Notes: generated from the sequence alone by a model not told the origin. Shown: positions 9,340-19,224, counted from the stretch's first letter. The stretch: 64,000 nucleotides of DNA from JAJEFO01 sp965209045 (GCA_965209045.1 CBDBPW010000001.1:558001-622000); one strand, 5' to 3'. Numbers and translations: made by a program.

Positions 9340-10046
9340 GCGCCGTCAGGTTCGCCCGGAATGAACCCGTTGCCCTGCGCAACTCGACCTGCGCCACCAG
9401 CATGGGCAGGCTTGCCGTCATTCAAGTTGCTATGGCACGCAATTCCCGCGCAATTTTGCACGCCCCGGGGCGGTTCTTCCCTCGCTGCCAACGATGGGCG
9501 GCGAAAGTCCGCATGCCGAAGCGGATGCGATTCATCCGCGGTTGAACTGAAAGTCTTCGGCAATGGGGCCTGCAACGTCAGGCACGGATCGCCGCGCACG
9601 TGCAGGAAAGGTGTGCGCACGTGACGACATTGACGCGGCGCTGTTGCCAAGGGGCGTGGCGTCCATGCCTGGAGCAGCGTTGGCGCCTGACCCGCAGCCT
9701 AGGGTTGCCTGATTCGCCGGATCGACCGCAATCGCTCCGCGAAGCAGTGCCTCTGCGAACGTGCGAAGGTGTATCGCGCCCGAAGCGGCTGGAAACCGTC
9801 ATCTTGCGGCATCAAGCGCGGCAGGCGACGGGGACGCGTCGGTCTCCCGTGATTTCGCGGATCGGCTGCGCGCGCAGTTGAGCCCCATGCGACGGCGCGG
9901 GAAGCGAGCCCCGCCGCAGCGGTGCGCGGGCTCCTGCGGTCGCGGCACCAATTCGGCTGGGTTGCGATCGAGCCTCGGCTCGTGCAACGTCCGGCTGATG
10001 TCGCACGGGCATTGGACTTCGCGCGGCCAGGGAGCGAAGCAACCGC
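9340..10046. other. Gap containing a decayed dispersed-repeat copy
   Basis: No gene is recognisable. Bases 9641-9733 resemble the repeats at 27950-28125 and 29889-30070, sharing the run that ends in GATTCGCCGGATCGACCGCA in this copy. The rest shows nothing I can assign. Confidence 0.5.
9641..9733 (+). repeat. Diverged copy of dispersed repeat R1
   Basis: Aligned by eye with 27950-28125 and 29889-30070: all three share an ATGCC-GGAGC-GCGTTGGC block followed, about 30 bases later, by GTTGCCTG-TTCGCCG-CGACCGCAA. This copy is the shortest and most diverged, and a stop codon interrupts the frame that is open in the other two. Confidence 0.5.
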
Positions 10047-11270
10047 ATGAGTAGCAGCCTGGGCCCTCGCCGCATCCTCGCCACGCCCGGTCTCAGGGTC
10101 CTCTACTTGTGGGTGTTCCTGTCCAGGCTGTCGGTGCTGGCTCCGTTCTTCGCGGTCTTCCTCGCGCACCGCGTCGGTGTCGGCACCGCGGAGATCAGCC
10201 TGCTCTTTGCCACCTACTGCGCAACGCGGGTCCTCAGCGAGGTTCCCCTTGGCCTGCTCGCCGACCGGATCGGAGAGACGCCGACGCTGCGGCTCTCAAG
10301 CGTCCTGGCACTGGCAGGCGTGGCCTGCCTCGCGTTCGGGCCGCTGCCCGCGCTCTTCCTCGGGCAGGCGCTCTTCGCACTTTCCGAGAGCACGAGCTCG
10401 GGCGTGCAGGAGTCGTTGCTGTACAGGCTGTGCAACGACGGGATCGAGGGAGGCCTTCCTCCCTACCGCCAGGCGCAGCCCGCCTTCACCTCCGCGGCCT
10501 GGACCGGAGTCGTGGCCGCCGGCGCGCTCGGCACGTTGGTGGCGACCGTCTCGCTGGAACTGCTTGGAGGCACGGCCGTCGCGGTGGCGGCTGCCGCCTT
10601 CATGCTCTCGCTGCTCCTGCCTCACGCGCGTGCTCCGCATGATCGACCCGAGGCGGAAGCCCTGCGCCTGCGACAGCTCTTCCGGGCGCTTGCGGACGCT
10701 GCGGAGTTCAGGTTCTGGTTCTTCGCCGGGGCCTGCTCCGGCTTCGTGCTCACGGTGACGTATTTCACGATCCAGCCGCTCCTGAACGAGCTGGACCTGG
10801 CGGGCCCGGGAAACGGGCTGCTCTACAGCGCGGTGACCGTCTTCGCCGCCTGCGGCGCACATCTGACCACGCGCCTCAACGCCAGGTTCAGGTCGTGGCA
10901 TGCGGCAACGGCCGCCGCGCTGGCACTCGCCGTCGTCGGCATCCTCGGGCTGCGCTTCAGCTTGTCGCTGGCCACGGTCCTTGTCGCGATGGCGGCCTTG
11001 CGGTTTGCCTGGGGATGGCTGGAGGCGACCTGCACGACCGCCGTCAACGAGGAAGTGCCGATCGACGGTCTCCGCGCCACGATCCTGTCGGTGCAGTCAC
11101 TCCTCGCCGGACTTCTCAGCGTCGCCGCGCTCCTCGCCTTCGCCGGCCTCGGCCTCTCCGCCGAGCGCATGCTCGTGATCCTGGCCACGATCACCGCGGC
11201 GGGCACGGCGCTGACGGTTGGCGTCCTGATCCGACGCCAGGGACATGATGGAAGCGATCTCAAGTCCTGA
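10047..11270 (+). CDS. MFS transporter (intact copy A)
   Basis: A 407-residue protein with about twelve hydrophobic segments and the MFS loop GLLADRIGETP between helices 2 and 3. It is most likely a drug or metabolite exporter of the inner membrane. The C-terminal third is repeated, diverged and truncated, at 22811-23254, so this is the intact member of a duplicated pair. Its 3' end overlaps the tail of a convergent MFS pseudogene. I see no close operon partner. Confidence 0.85.
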   Translation: MSSSLGPRRILATPGLRVLYLWVFLSRLSVLAPFFAVFLAHRVGVGTAEISLLFATYCATRVLSEVPLGLLADRIGETPTLRLSSVLALAGVACLAFGPLPALFLGQALFALSESTSSGVQESLLYRLCNDGIEGGLPPYRQAQPAFTSAAWTGVVAAGALGTLVATVSLELLGGTAVAVAAAAFMLSLLLPHARAPHDRPEAEALRLRQLFRALADAAEFRFWFFAGACSGFVLTVTYFTIQPLLNELDLAGPGNGLLYSAVTVFAACGAHLTTRLNARFRSWHAATAAALALAVVGILGLRFSLSLATVLVAMAALRFAWGWLEATCTTAVNEEVPIDGLRATILSVQSLLAGLLSVAALLAFAGLGLSAERMLVILATITAAGTALTVGVLIRRQGHDGSDLKS

Positions 11271-11711
11271 GAATTCCGTCGTCGCCGCCCTGCCGCGCAA
11301 GGTTCATCCGTCTTTCTGCCAGGAGGCAGATCCCGGAAAGCGAAGCGCACTCGGGAGGCTGCCTGCCGAGCTGCAGGCCGTTCGCAGGTGCGACAAGGGC
11401 GCTGCACATGGCTCCGGCAAGGAAGCTCAGGCTCGCGATCGTCGCGGCGCTCCCCCTGTTCCGCGCGCCGTGAGACAGGGCCAGCGTCTGGAGCGTCGCG
11501 AAGAGCATGCCCTGTCCGATGCTGAACGTGACTGTCCTGATTCCTGGCACAGGAAGCTTGCCGCCGCTGCCGAAATCCTGGCTGAAGCCGAGCGCCACGA
11601 AGAGGTCGCATAAGGCGAGCGTCCCCACGCCCAGGTCGCAGACCAAGAAACGCGCCTGCAGATGCGCCGTTCGACGGGTGACCCGGCTTCCCGGCAACAC
11701 GCCGGTCGCGA
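11260..11711 (-). pseudogene. Remnant of Bcr/CflA-type MFS exporter (copy A)
   Basis: Only the last third of a Bcr/CflA-like exporter remains, with LALSHGARNRGSAATIASL and FLAGAMCSALVAP. The equivalent gene in copy B (23243-25884) shows what is missing: the front of the gene ends here at TCGCGA (11706-11711), where it joins the HD pseudogene. The missing 918 bases are bounded in copy B by TCGCGA at 25083 and 26001, so a short-homology deletion explains the junction. Confidence 0.8.
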
Positions 11712-12333
11712 AGGGCAGCGACATCGACGCCGGCCTCGGCGAGCTTGTCCTCGGCACCGTCCCGCACGGCTGCGGCGAGGCGCCGAAGCATCGCGTCGTG
11801 GGCCGTGGTCGGGATCATTTTCGTGTAGACGAGATCGTGTTCGACGGGCTCCAAGGTCTCGATCGGTGCGAAATTGTGCTGAAACCGGACCTCCAGGTGA
11901 TCAAGGGCCCAGGCAAACCTTGACTCGCGCGTCACCGAAGCCTCGAACGCGCGCCAGAGGTCGGAGATGGCGCGGGCGGCAGAATCGGTGAACGTTGCCG
12001 CGATCTTCGCCTTCGCCCGGGCCTCATCCCGGCTTTCGCGACCCTGCGCTCAGAGGCCTCGAAGGCGGGGATGTCACCGATCCTGGCCTAGGCCAGCTCA
12101 CGGACGAGGATCAGCATCGAGGCTTCCGGCAGCTCGACCTTGTGCTCCAGGTGCGGCGCAATGACGAAGGCCATCAGCGCAATCATCCAGCAATGCTGGG
12201 CAACGCTCTCCTGCCGGCCGTCCGACAGCCAGGGGTGGCGCAGTTCCGTCTTCAGCCGTCCCGCAAGGCCGAACATGTCAAGCAACTCCGAAACCAGGTC
12301 CGGCTTGCCGTCCCCGCATTCTGTCATGCGCAT
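11706..12333 (-). pseudogene. Broken HD-domain phosphohydrolase (copy A)
   Basis: This corresponds to the intact gene at 25919-26629. The start (12333), EMLDFF-like helix and QHCWM histidine are preserved, but the catalytic HD pair has become Arg-Glu (LVRELA). The next codon, GAG in copy B, is TAG here (nonsense). Frameshifts follow, and the 3' end was lost in the deletion that fused it to the MFS remnant. It cannot make an active enzyme. Confidence 0.85.
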
Positions 12334-12437
12334 GCTCCGCTGTTGCGCCCCGGCAATGGACCGTCGTGCCTGCTGCGCCAAGAGCGGGTCGGGAGACCGA
12401 AGTCCCGGAATGTACAATCCTGGATGCAGCGGCAGGC

Positions 12438-12945
12438 GGCCCCGGCAGGATCACCGTCGCCTTCGAATCCGGTGCAGGAGTCGGGCACTGCGCGGCATTC
12501 GGGCAGACGACGAGTCGCGCGAGCCCTGGTTGAGGCACAGGGCCGATTCGGGCGCGGCAGCAGCGGCGCCCAAGGCGAGCTCGCGAGACCGGGAGGGCTG
12601 CAATGCCTGTCCTTGACTTCAAGCATCGCCTTGGGGGCGTCGATCCGCGCACCCTTGGCCGACCCGACGGACAAATGGACCTTCGAGGATCGGATACCGC
12701 CGATGACCTTGCCGCCGCCCGGCAAGCTTGGTCGCAATGCCTGACGCCCTCGCCCGGATCCGATCCAGGATTCCGAAACGGCCCCGGCAAGTCTCGGGTG
12801 CTGGCGGCGCGGGATCCCCGCAGGCGCGCGCCCGACGTCGCGAATGACCTCGAGTCATGGCACTCCATCGGGTACCGGAAACGACATGAGGGCATCATGG
12901 TCTGGACCGACGTAACGCAGGCAGGCCTCGGAGGCGCCTCGCCGA
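12438..12945. other. Gap downstream of the HD remnant
   Basis: Homology to copy B stops near 12437. I see no gene in the following 500 bases; several short antisense frames overlap with no domain signature. Confidence 0.45.
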
Positions 12946-13344
12946 TCAATAGCGCTCGGCGAACGTCGAGCGGTCAAAGGGCGGAGGGCCGTTCTCCGCG
13001 AAATACTCCTCCGCCCTGGCAATCCGGCCGTGCCGCACCTCAAGGAAAGACACCGCGAAGAACGAGGTCTCGCCGTCGCTGATTTCCGTCACGGTCACCA
13101 CCGCGTCGGCGCACTCCTCGATGCGCCGGACCGTGCAACGCCAGTCGCCCGGATAACTCTCGTTGAGGGCGATGAAGTTTTCGGGGCCGCGGATGCGCTC
13201 CCGGGTGTTCGGCCAATGAGCCTCGAAGTCCTCGGACAGCAACGGCATGGCATCCCGGAACCGCCGCTCGTCGAAGCAACGCCAGAGCTCGATCGCCGCA
13301 TCCCGGCCCTGCCACCCGGCCAACCGTGCGTCGTCTCGATTCAT
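12946..13344 (-). CDS. NTF2-like / SnoaL-like domain protein
   Basis: A 132-residue protein starting at ATG 13344, which has GGAGGAGG about seven bases upstream; the longer open frame upstream is ignored. It has the cone-shaped NTF2-like pattern: an N-terminal helix, AIELWRCFDERRF, DFEAHWPNTRERI, and the closing strands VTVTEISDGETSFFAVSF and GRIARAEEYF. Members are small-molecule enzymes or binding proteins. The function of this one is unknown. It precedes no obvious operon partner; a WYL regulator gene ends 366 bases upstream. Confidence 0.72.
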   Translation of the reverse strand: MNRDDARLAGWQGRDAAIELWRCFDERRFRDAMPLLSEDFEAHWPNTRERIRGPENFIALNESYPGDWRCTVRRIEECADAVVTVTEISDGETSFFAVSFLEVRHGRIARAEEYFAENGPPPFDRSTFAERY

Positions 13345-13709
13345 CCGTCTTCCTCCTCCGCTCCGTGCCTTGTCCGGATTCCTCGCCGAATTCCTGCCGG
13401 ACTTCACTCTGGCAGCCGCTTCCCTGTCGCCGCGCCCGCATGACATCGCATTGCGCGGGCCTGGACAACCCTGTCGCCCTTGCAGTGGCAGTCCGCAAGA
13501 CGACGAGACGGGAAACCGGCGGATTCCCTCTGCCCTGCCGCCAAGGCACGGCGGCTCCGGCACCTCTTCCGGACGTCCGGGCAACCCATTCAAGGTCCCG
13601 GCCACAACGAGCCGTTTCCGGGTGCATTCGGACACAAGGCTCCTCTCGACTTCGGCGACGAGTGCCGACGGCGTTGGCTTGTGCTCAATCGACGCGCCTT
13701 GGCGGCCGT

Positions 13710-14396
13710 TCAATGCTCACGTGCTTCGCACCGCTCCGACGCCATGAAGGAGCTGAGCCCCTTTGCCTCGTCTCCGGCGAACCTCTCGCCCGTCAGGCCG
13801 AAGTTCTCCATGCGGTCAAGCCGGAACGTGCGGAAGTCCTGCCGGAGTTCGCACCAGGCGGAGAACATCCAGCCATCGGGCAGGTTCCAGATCACGAGAG
13901 GGCGCACGCGACGCCCGGTCCTTTTGCCCTGGCCGTCCCGGTAGTCGAACCGCGCAACCTGCCGCTGGCGGATCGCCCGGCGTAGCAAGGCCAGGTCCGT
14001 CATTGCGCCCGCCCTGCCGGCAAGACTGAAGTACGGCGCATCGGCAAGCCTGCGTTCCTCCGGCCGGGGCATGCCTGCCTGGATCTTCGCGCGCGCCTCG
14101 CGGGCCGCTGTCGCCAGTTCCGGATCGCCGGTCCTTTCCACGAAGGACAGGCCCAAAGCGAGCGCATCGACCTGGTCATGTGTGAAGGTCACGTTGGGCA
14201 GGTCGAAGCCCGGTCGCAGCAGGTAGCCGACGCCTGCCTCTCCGTCAATCGGCAGGCCGGAGGCCTGGAGATGCGCGATGTCGCGATAGATCGTGCTGAC
14301 GCTGACCTCGAGATGCTCGGCAAGGTCGCAGGCCCGGCTGACGTCGCGGGTCCGCATCTCGTTGACAAGCCTGAACAGTCTTTCTGCACGTCTCAT
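13710..14396 (-). CDS. HTH and WYL domain regulator (YafY-like)
   Basis: A 228-residue regulator starting MRRAERLFRLVNEM at 14396. Residues 1-55 form a DeoR-type winged helix (LAEHLEVSVSTIYRDIAHL) and the C-terminal half is a WYL domain (RQVARFDYRDGQGKRTGR, RPLVIWN, GWMFSAWCELRQDFRTFRLDRM). WYL proteins bind small ligands or nucleic acid and often control nearby genes. The RidA-like gene lies upstream on the same strand, separated by 182 bases. Its target is probably local, which is inference. Confidence 0.85.
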   Translation of the reverse strand: MRRAERLFRLVNEMRTRDVSRACDLAEHLEVSVSTIYRDIAHLQASGLPIDGEAGVGYLLRPGFDLPNVTFTHDQVDALALGLSFVERTGDPELATAAREARAKIQAGMPRPEERRLADAPYFSLAGRAGAMTDLALLRRAIRQRQVARFDYRDGQGKRTGRRVRPLVIWNLPDGWMFSAWCELRQDFRTFRLDRMENFGLTGERFAGDEAKGLSSFMASERCEAREH

Positions 14397-14578
14397 GGAT
14401 CTCGCTCGCGTTCCGGAGTTCGGGAATGCCAGGAAACGGCCAATCCGGTTCCGTGTCCATGGCCGGGATTCGGCGTGTCCCGACTCTTTCGGTCGCCGAG
14501 CCGCCCCGCGTCTCCCCGGATGCCTGGCGGAATTCAAGGCAAGGTGCCATGGCGCTCCGGTACTCCCCGCTCTTCTGG

Positions 14579-14974
14579 TCAGTCGGCGGCCGTGGCCTCG
14601 AGCTCGAACATCAGCGTTGGCAAGGCGAGCCGGGCAACGCCGAGAAGGGTCATCGGAGGGGCAGCCCCGGCAGGCCCGAACCGGGACCCCAGGACATCGA
14701 GGTGCCGGATGGCTTCGTCCACGTCGGTGGTGTAGACGTTGAGCCGGACCACGTTTGCAAGTCCCATGCCCGCAGCGTTCAGGACGGCATCAAGGTTGTC
14801 CAGGGCAAGCGTGATCTGGTTGTGCATGTCCCCCGGGTGCTGCGGGTTGCCGTTTGCGTCGACGGACGTCTGGCCTGCGCAGACCAGGTGCCGGTTTGCA
14901 TCGACGAGCAGTTCGGCCTGGTTGTAGCCGAAGTTCAGCGACCACGGCCAGGGATTCACGGAAGTTCTCTTCAT
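14579..14974 (-). CDS. RidA family protein
   Basis: A 131-residue protein with the RidA/YjgF pattern: VCAGQTSVDANGNPQHPGDM, QITLALDNLDAVLNAAG, VVRLNVYTTDVDEA, and APPMTLLGVARLALPTLMFELEA. RidA hydrolyses reactive enamine and imine intermediates. The Arg that contacts the substrate carboxylate in classical RidA is not obvious (TLLGVARLALP), so it may belong to one of the Rid subfamilies that lack deaminase activity. Start chosen at ATG 14974, the first Met before the conserved core. Confidence 0.8.
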   Translation of the reverse strand: MKRTSVNPWPWSLNFGYNQAELLVDANRHLVCAGQTSVDANGNPQHPGDMHNQITLALDNLDAVLNAAGMGLANVVRLNVYTTDVDEAIRHLDVLGSRFGPAGAAPPMTLLGVARLALPTLMFELEATAAD

Positions 14975-15220
14975 GGGATTGGCGTCCTCGTCTGCAATTC
15001 GGGGAACACCCGTGAAGCACAGGCCTCCCGTCACCGTTGTGAGAAGAGAGTTCAATCCGCGCGGCCGGTTCGTCCTCCAGCCAGGGAATTCGTGGTTCAA
15101 CTGTCCCCGCAATTTCGGGGCCAGCGCTTCGGGGACCGCCCGACCGCACGGCTGGTGCCGCCGCTTGAAGTCGCCAGGCCTGGCGAAGTCCTGAATGCAG
15201 AAACGATGGCAGGATTGAAC
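14975..15220. other. Leader of the RidA gene
   Basis: Non-coding by eye. Repeat R2 begins at 15221. Confidence 0.4.
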
Positions 15221-15905
15221 GCCGTTTGAACTGGAAGTTTCATGGCGAGGCGTCCTCGGTGCGTTGCCCGACCTCGCACGCTCCGGTCTGTCCTGCGCCA
15301 CGATGGCGCTTGTCGTCAATCCTCATCGGAGGCGCTCGGAAACGTGGTCGGAAGCGTCCCTGCGTGGCATCCCGGCCACTCTCGGCGTGTTGACAAGGTG
15401 AGGGCATCGGGCCCATTTCCGAGCGTGCCCGCATGGTCAACACGACCGGTCGCGAACGGTTCCGCGTCCGGCGGCCCGGACCAGTCCGACCGGCACGCCG
15501 CGCCCTCAATGCTCCGGCAGGTCATCGTCCTCGAGTTCGGGCTCCATGCCCGAGACCGCCATGGCGATGATCGTGAACGCGTCGGCAATGTCGTTCAACC
15601 CGCCCTCCTCGAGGACGTCCGCAATGCGTCCCAGGTTGCCGTCGATGCGCTCCAGCGCCTCGGCGATTCGTTGCTCGCTCGTTCCTGTCATCCCGGACAT
15701 CTCCCTTGTCGCATTCAGCCGCCCGCAACTTCCGGAACCGACCGCAGGAAACGGATGACAGGGCGCAGGCGGCATGGCAAGGTGGGATCGCACGGGTGAC
15801 CTCGGGACGAAGCGTGGCGCGTCCGGCTGAGAGCGCTGCCAGGCGGAACGGGATCCTGGTGACAGCCCCGAAGAGACCTGCCGGATTGAGGCCCCGTGCA
15901 CCTGC
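15221..15905. repeat. 685-base duplicated unit R2, copy 1
   Basis: It matches 21640-22327 along its whole length with scattered substitutions. It opens with the motif GCCGTTTGAACTGGAAGTTT, contains a GTGTTGAC/GTCAACAC inverted pair (15387-15394 and 15436-15443) and carries a short minus-strand ORF at 15506-15691. Flanking sequences differ in the two copies, so the unit was duplicated as a block. It might be a small non-autonomous element; no transposase is visible. Confidence 0.75.
15506..15691 (-). CDS. Conserved 61-residue acidic protein (copy 1)
   Basis: The ORF MTGTSEQRIAEALERIDGNL followed by GRIADVLEEGGLNDIADAFT recurs at 21928-22113. Most base differences are synonymous, and the predicted proteins differ at only about five positions. 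AAGGGAG lies nine bases before ATG 15691; an ATG at 15700 would leave no spacing. It is predicted to be helical and acidic, ending DDDLPEH. I do not recognise the family. It could be a regulatory or antitoxin-like peptide; the purifying pattern argues that it is translated. Confidence 0.6.
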   Translation of the reverse strand: MTGTSEQRIAEALERIDGNLGRIADVLEEGGLNDIADAFTIIAMAVSGMEPELEDDDLPEH

Positions 15906-16589
15906 ATCCGCCCGGCCCACAAAGCGTCGCAAGATCCCGCCGAGAGCGCGATGTCGTGCACCGATCTTGCGAGACCGCATCCAGCACGAAGGCGCGGCAA
16001 GCCCTCACGCGCCATCGCTGCCTCGCTCCCGCGCAGATCGAGACGCCGGGTGTCCGGGACGCTGTCGACTCCCTGGCCTTCCTGCCCTGTCCGGTCCAGT
16101 CGCGGCTCGCGCCGATGGCGACGGAATCCCGCGATGACCGTCTGGACCGGCATGTTCGCCATGGTTGCCACGCTCTGGCCATTGACGAGAATCGCACCGC
16201 CTGTTCGCCGATCCTGTGGAATCGCGGCGACGACTGGCGCGGGAGGCTGGAGCCAGCCTCGTTTCCGGGCACGCATGGCGATGTCGGTGGCGAGATTCGC
16301 ATGGCCCGGCGGCATGGCCGCTTTCGAATGTCCCGCTGAACTGCATGCTCGGCCACGCCGTCCGCCATGGTCTTCCGTTGCCCGGCGATTGGGGTGAACG
16401 ATTCCCGGAGGGCGCCGGTGCACCGATGCCGGTCGCCCGGCGTGGACTCGGGGCTTTCTTCCTGCCGCGCGCGCAGCGACGGGTCGGCAAGGCCGACGGA
16501 GAGTTGCTGCACCTGTCGATTCGCGAGCGCATGGCCACCGATCCGCGCCATCGCCCGATCGGCCGGATGCAGGGGCCAGAACCGTACAA
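15906..16589. other. Gap between repeat R2 and the YcaQ gene
   Basis: Nothing recognisable in 684 bases. Long open frames exist on both strands but lack motifs and overlap one another. Confidence 0.45.
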
Positions 16590-17777
16590 TCAGCCCGGTT
16601 CTCTCAGCCAGCCATCGGCGAAGATGACGCCCTCGCAGCCGGAGAATCGGGCGATGCGGGTGATCTCCGCCTCGATCCGGTCCAGCCGGCCGCGGCTGGG
16701 GCGGACCCCTGCTTCGGGCCAGCAGGCGGTGACGGCGAGCATTTGCGGCGTGCCTGTGCGCTTCATGTCGATGCGCCCGATCAGGCGGTCGCGCTCGATG
16801 ACAGGAAATACGTAATAGCCATAGCGGCGACGGGCAGGCGGGACGAAGATCTCGATCCGGAAGTGGAACCCGAACAGCCGTTCGGCACGGTTTCTGTTCC
16901 GGAGCGCGGGATCGAACGGGCTGAGAATCCGTACGCCGCCGGAAATGGCGGCGGATGGCCGGTCCACGATGTCCGGCCGGGCGAAGGACTTGCGCGGCTT
17001 GCCGTCGACGCCCTCCACCTCGATCTCGATCAATCGGGAGCCGAGATTCGCCTGACACCAGTCACGTGCCTGTTCAGGGCGCACGAGGTCCCAGAAGCCT
17101 GCGATCTCGCCCGAGGTCCCGAAGCCCAGGCGATCGAGCGCGGCATTGCAGGCCCAGTCGATGCTTTCGGCCTCGTCAGGCGTGTCCGTGCGGTGCCCGG
17201 CAGGTATCACGCGTTCCGTCAGGTCATAGACCTTCTGGAAACCCTCTCGCCGACAGACCGCGAGCCGGCCCGTTCGCCAGAGGAATTCGAGCGCGGCCTT
17301 TGAGGGGTTCCACTCCCACCATCCACCGCTGGAGCCGGTCTCGTCCTCGCCGACTTCGCGGGCCATGCAGGGGCCGTTCGCGGCGATCCGATCGAGGGTT
17401 GCGTCAAGCTTCCGCTCGAAATCCTCGCCGTGCCACTTGCGCCAATGGGTGGCGAGACGCGCCTGCTCTCGGCGGAACATCAGGTGCCAGTGTGGAAAGA
17501 AGGCGGTCGGAATGATCGAAGCGTCGTGTGTCCAGTGCTCGAAAACGGTTCGGTGGCGATGAAGATGCGGGGTGAGGTGCTTCGGCCTGTATGGGCGCGA
17601 CCGCGCCGACAGGATCATGTGATGGGCGCGCTCGACGGTCGAGATGCTGTCGACCTGCACGAAACCGAGCCGATCAATCAGATCCGGCAGTGCGAGCCCG
17701 GATGCGCTCCGGTCAAGCGCGTGGGCAGCAAGGAAGCGGTTGCGGGCCTGGGCATTGGACAATCGGGGAAGGGACAT
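16590..17777 (-). CDS. YcaQ/AlkZ-type winged-helix DNA glycosylase
   Basis: A 395-residue protein starting MSLPRLSNAQARNRFLAAH at 17777. It matches the YcaQ family of winged-helix proteins, which unhook DNA interstrand crosslinks. The active-site motif is present as VQVDSIS, a Gln-x-Asp pattern, and the family segments TVFEHWTHDASIIP, GRLAVCRREGFQKVYDLTERV and ILSPFDPALRNRNRAERLFGF follow in order. Length is normal. It probably protects against alkylating or crosslinking agents. It stands alone; a decayed primase-like gene is read into it from upstream without a stop, so the longer frame is artefactual. Confidence 0.85.
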   Translation of the reverse strand: MSLPRLSNAQARNRFLAAHALDRSASGLALPDLIDRLGFVQVDSISTVERAHHMILSARSRPYRPKHLTPHLHRHRTVFEHWTHDASIIPTAFFPHWHLMFRREQARLATHWRKWHGEDFERKLDATLDRIAANGPCMAREVGEDETGSSGGWWEWNPSKAALEFLWRTGRLAVCRREGFQKVYDLTERVIPAGHRTDTPDEAESIDWACNAALDRLGFGTSGEIAGFWDLVRPEQARDWCQANLGSRLIEIEVEGVDGKPRKSFARPDIVDRPSAAISGGVRILSPFDPALRNRNRAERLFGFHFRIEIFVPPARRRYGYYVFPVIERDRLIGRIDMKRTGTPQMLAVTACWPEAGVRPSRGRLDRIEAEITRIARFSGCEGVIFADGWLREPG

Positions 17778-17884
17778 GTGCGCCGGGGTATCGCAACTGG
17801 CGCCCCGTGTGAACCGTGGAGGCGGCCTGATGACCCGCTGCAGGAGCGGTGTCCAAGGATGGACACGAGGCTGTCTCATTGATC

Positions 17885-18290
17885 TCACTGCTCGGAACAC
17901 TTCATTGGGCGTGCGTGGCTTGAGGAAGACGTTCCAGTCACTCTGGCCGTCGGGAGGCCGCATTCGGCACGCTCTCCGGTCTTCCTTGACGAGGCGCTCG
18001 GCGGCGGGGTCTCCGGCCTGATCGGCGTCGAACGCGACGAGGCCGCGCCGCCTGCAGGCGTCCACGCATCGGTCCCGGAGGCTCCGGGCTTCAGCGAGAT
18101 GGCGGCGGACGGCAGGCCAGGCCGCCTCGCAGTGCGGCGGGATCCGCGGTCCGCGCGTCCCGGCGCTTCCGGCAAGGAGCGTAACGGCGTCGGCGAAGCC
18201 GCAGCGGGAGACATGCATGACGAGATCGATGGCGCCGCCGCCGCCGGACCGCGCGAGGTGGTCGAAGAACTTCCAATGGGAACGTTCCCG
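17885..18290 (-). pseudogene. Relic of a toprim/CHC2 primase-like gene
   Basis: The frame shows WKFFDHLARSGGGGAIDLV, as in plasmid-type CHC2/toprim proteins, then a toprim-like FDADQAGDPAAERL and SDWNVFLK. The N-terminus is lost in frame changes and the C-terminus has been joined to the YcaQ leader. Such proteins usually sit beside relaxase genes on conjugative elements. Together with the TraK relic it suggests that an old mobile element decayed here. Confidence 0.6.
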
Positions 18291-18292
18291 TT
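18275..18292. promoter_or_regulatory. LacI-type palindrome, site 1
   Basis: AATGGGAACGTTCCCGTT contains the perfect dodecamer GGGAACGTTCCC with a central CG, the form of LacI/GalR-family operators. The same 18 bases recur at 18880-18897. No LacI-family regulator is in the window. This copy lies at the broken end of the primase relic. Confidence 0.45.
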
Positions 18293-18879
18293 GAAGACTG
18301 TCTCGTGCACGAGACAGGAGACACGGCTTCGCCGCCCAGGCGCACGAACGCGGGGCAGCATCGACGTCATCCAGGACGCGCTCGGCGTCGCGGATCTCCC
18401 GTCGCCGGACCGGTGCGCCGAAGGCCGGGACGGCGGGGAGGACGACCTTGACCGGGACGTCGCGCCCGTCGCCTGCCCCCACTGCAGCGGCATCCTCGGG
18501 AAGGTCGAGGCGATTTTCAGGCCGCGGCGCAACGCCCACGCGTCCCGTGGTCCGCTCCGTGCGGCTTCGGTCGAGGGGACGGCCACATGACGGTCCGGGA
18601 CAGGCTCACGCCGCCGCGAATGCGGAGGACGGTCGCTCGCGTGCCGGCGCGGGGCCGCCTGCCAGGCACGTCGGGAAACCCGGCGGAAGCATGCGTTCCG
18701 CCGACCGCGGAACCCTTCCCACCGCCACCGATCCACGTCCCCGGGACCGCGACCAACCGGATCCCGCCGTCTCAGGGCAAGCGCCCGGCCATGCTTTCCC
18801 CATCGACATCGACGCCGCGAAGGGCCCGCCGCAGCCTCGTTCCGAGACTGGTCAGCCTTGGGAGCCTGACCAATCCTGT

Positions 18880-18897
18880 AATGGGAACGTTCCCGTT
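18880..18897. promoter_or_regulatory. LacI-type palindrome, site 2
   Basis: AATGGGAACGTTCCCGTT, identical over 18 bases to 18275-18292. It is followed by TATACC, so it could overlap a promoter, but no gene starts downstream within several hundred bases. Confidence 0.45.
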
Positions 18898-19224
18898 ATA
18901 CCTTCTTTCCGCATCCGGCCCCGATTGTGCAGTAATCTCATCGCGACTCAGTGGAATCCAACCGATGTCCCTTGCTGTCCGTCGGATGCCGCTGCTCCCG
19001 CGCCAAACGCCGCAACCATTCGGTGCCCAGAGATCATCGCCTCGACAGCTTAGCTGAATGGCAAGAATGTCACTTTGCATCTCGGGACTGCATAAGACCG
19101 GCCGCGAAAAAGGTCTTCCGACCACGGGTACGCGAGCGCTCACTCAACGGGGCCAAGGCCGGCCCACCGACCGATGCCGGTGGCACGACAAAGACCCGCC
19201 CGCGTAACGGCACTCAGCCTAACT

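Noticed and set aside
16590..18539. A single 649-residue primase-YcaQ fusion protein
   Set aside because: The upstream part is a frameshifted relic and the YcaQ domain has its own conserved start at 17777; the joined frame is read-through from decayed DNA.
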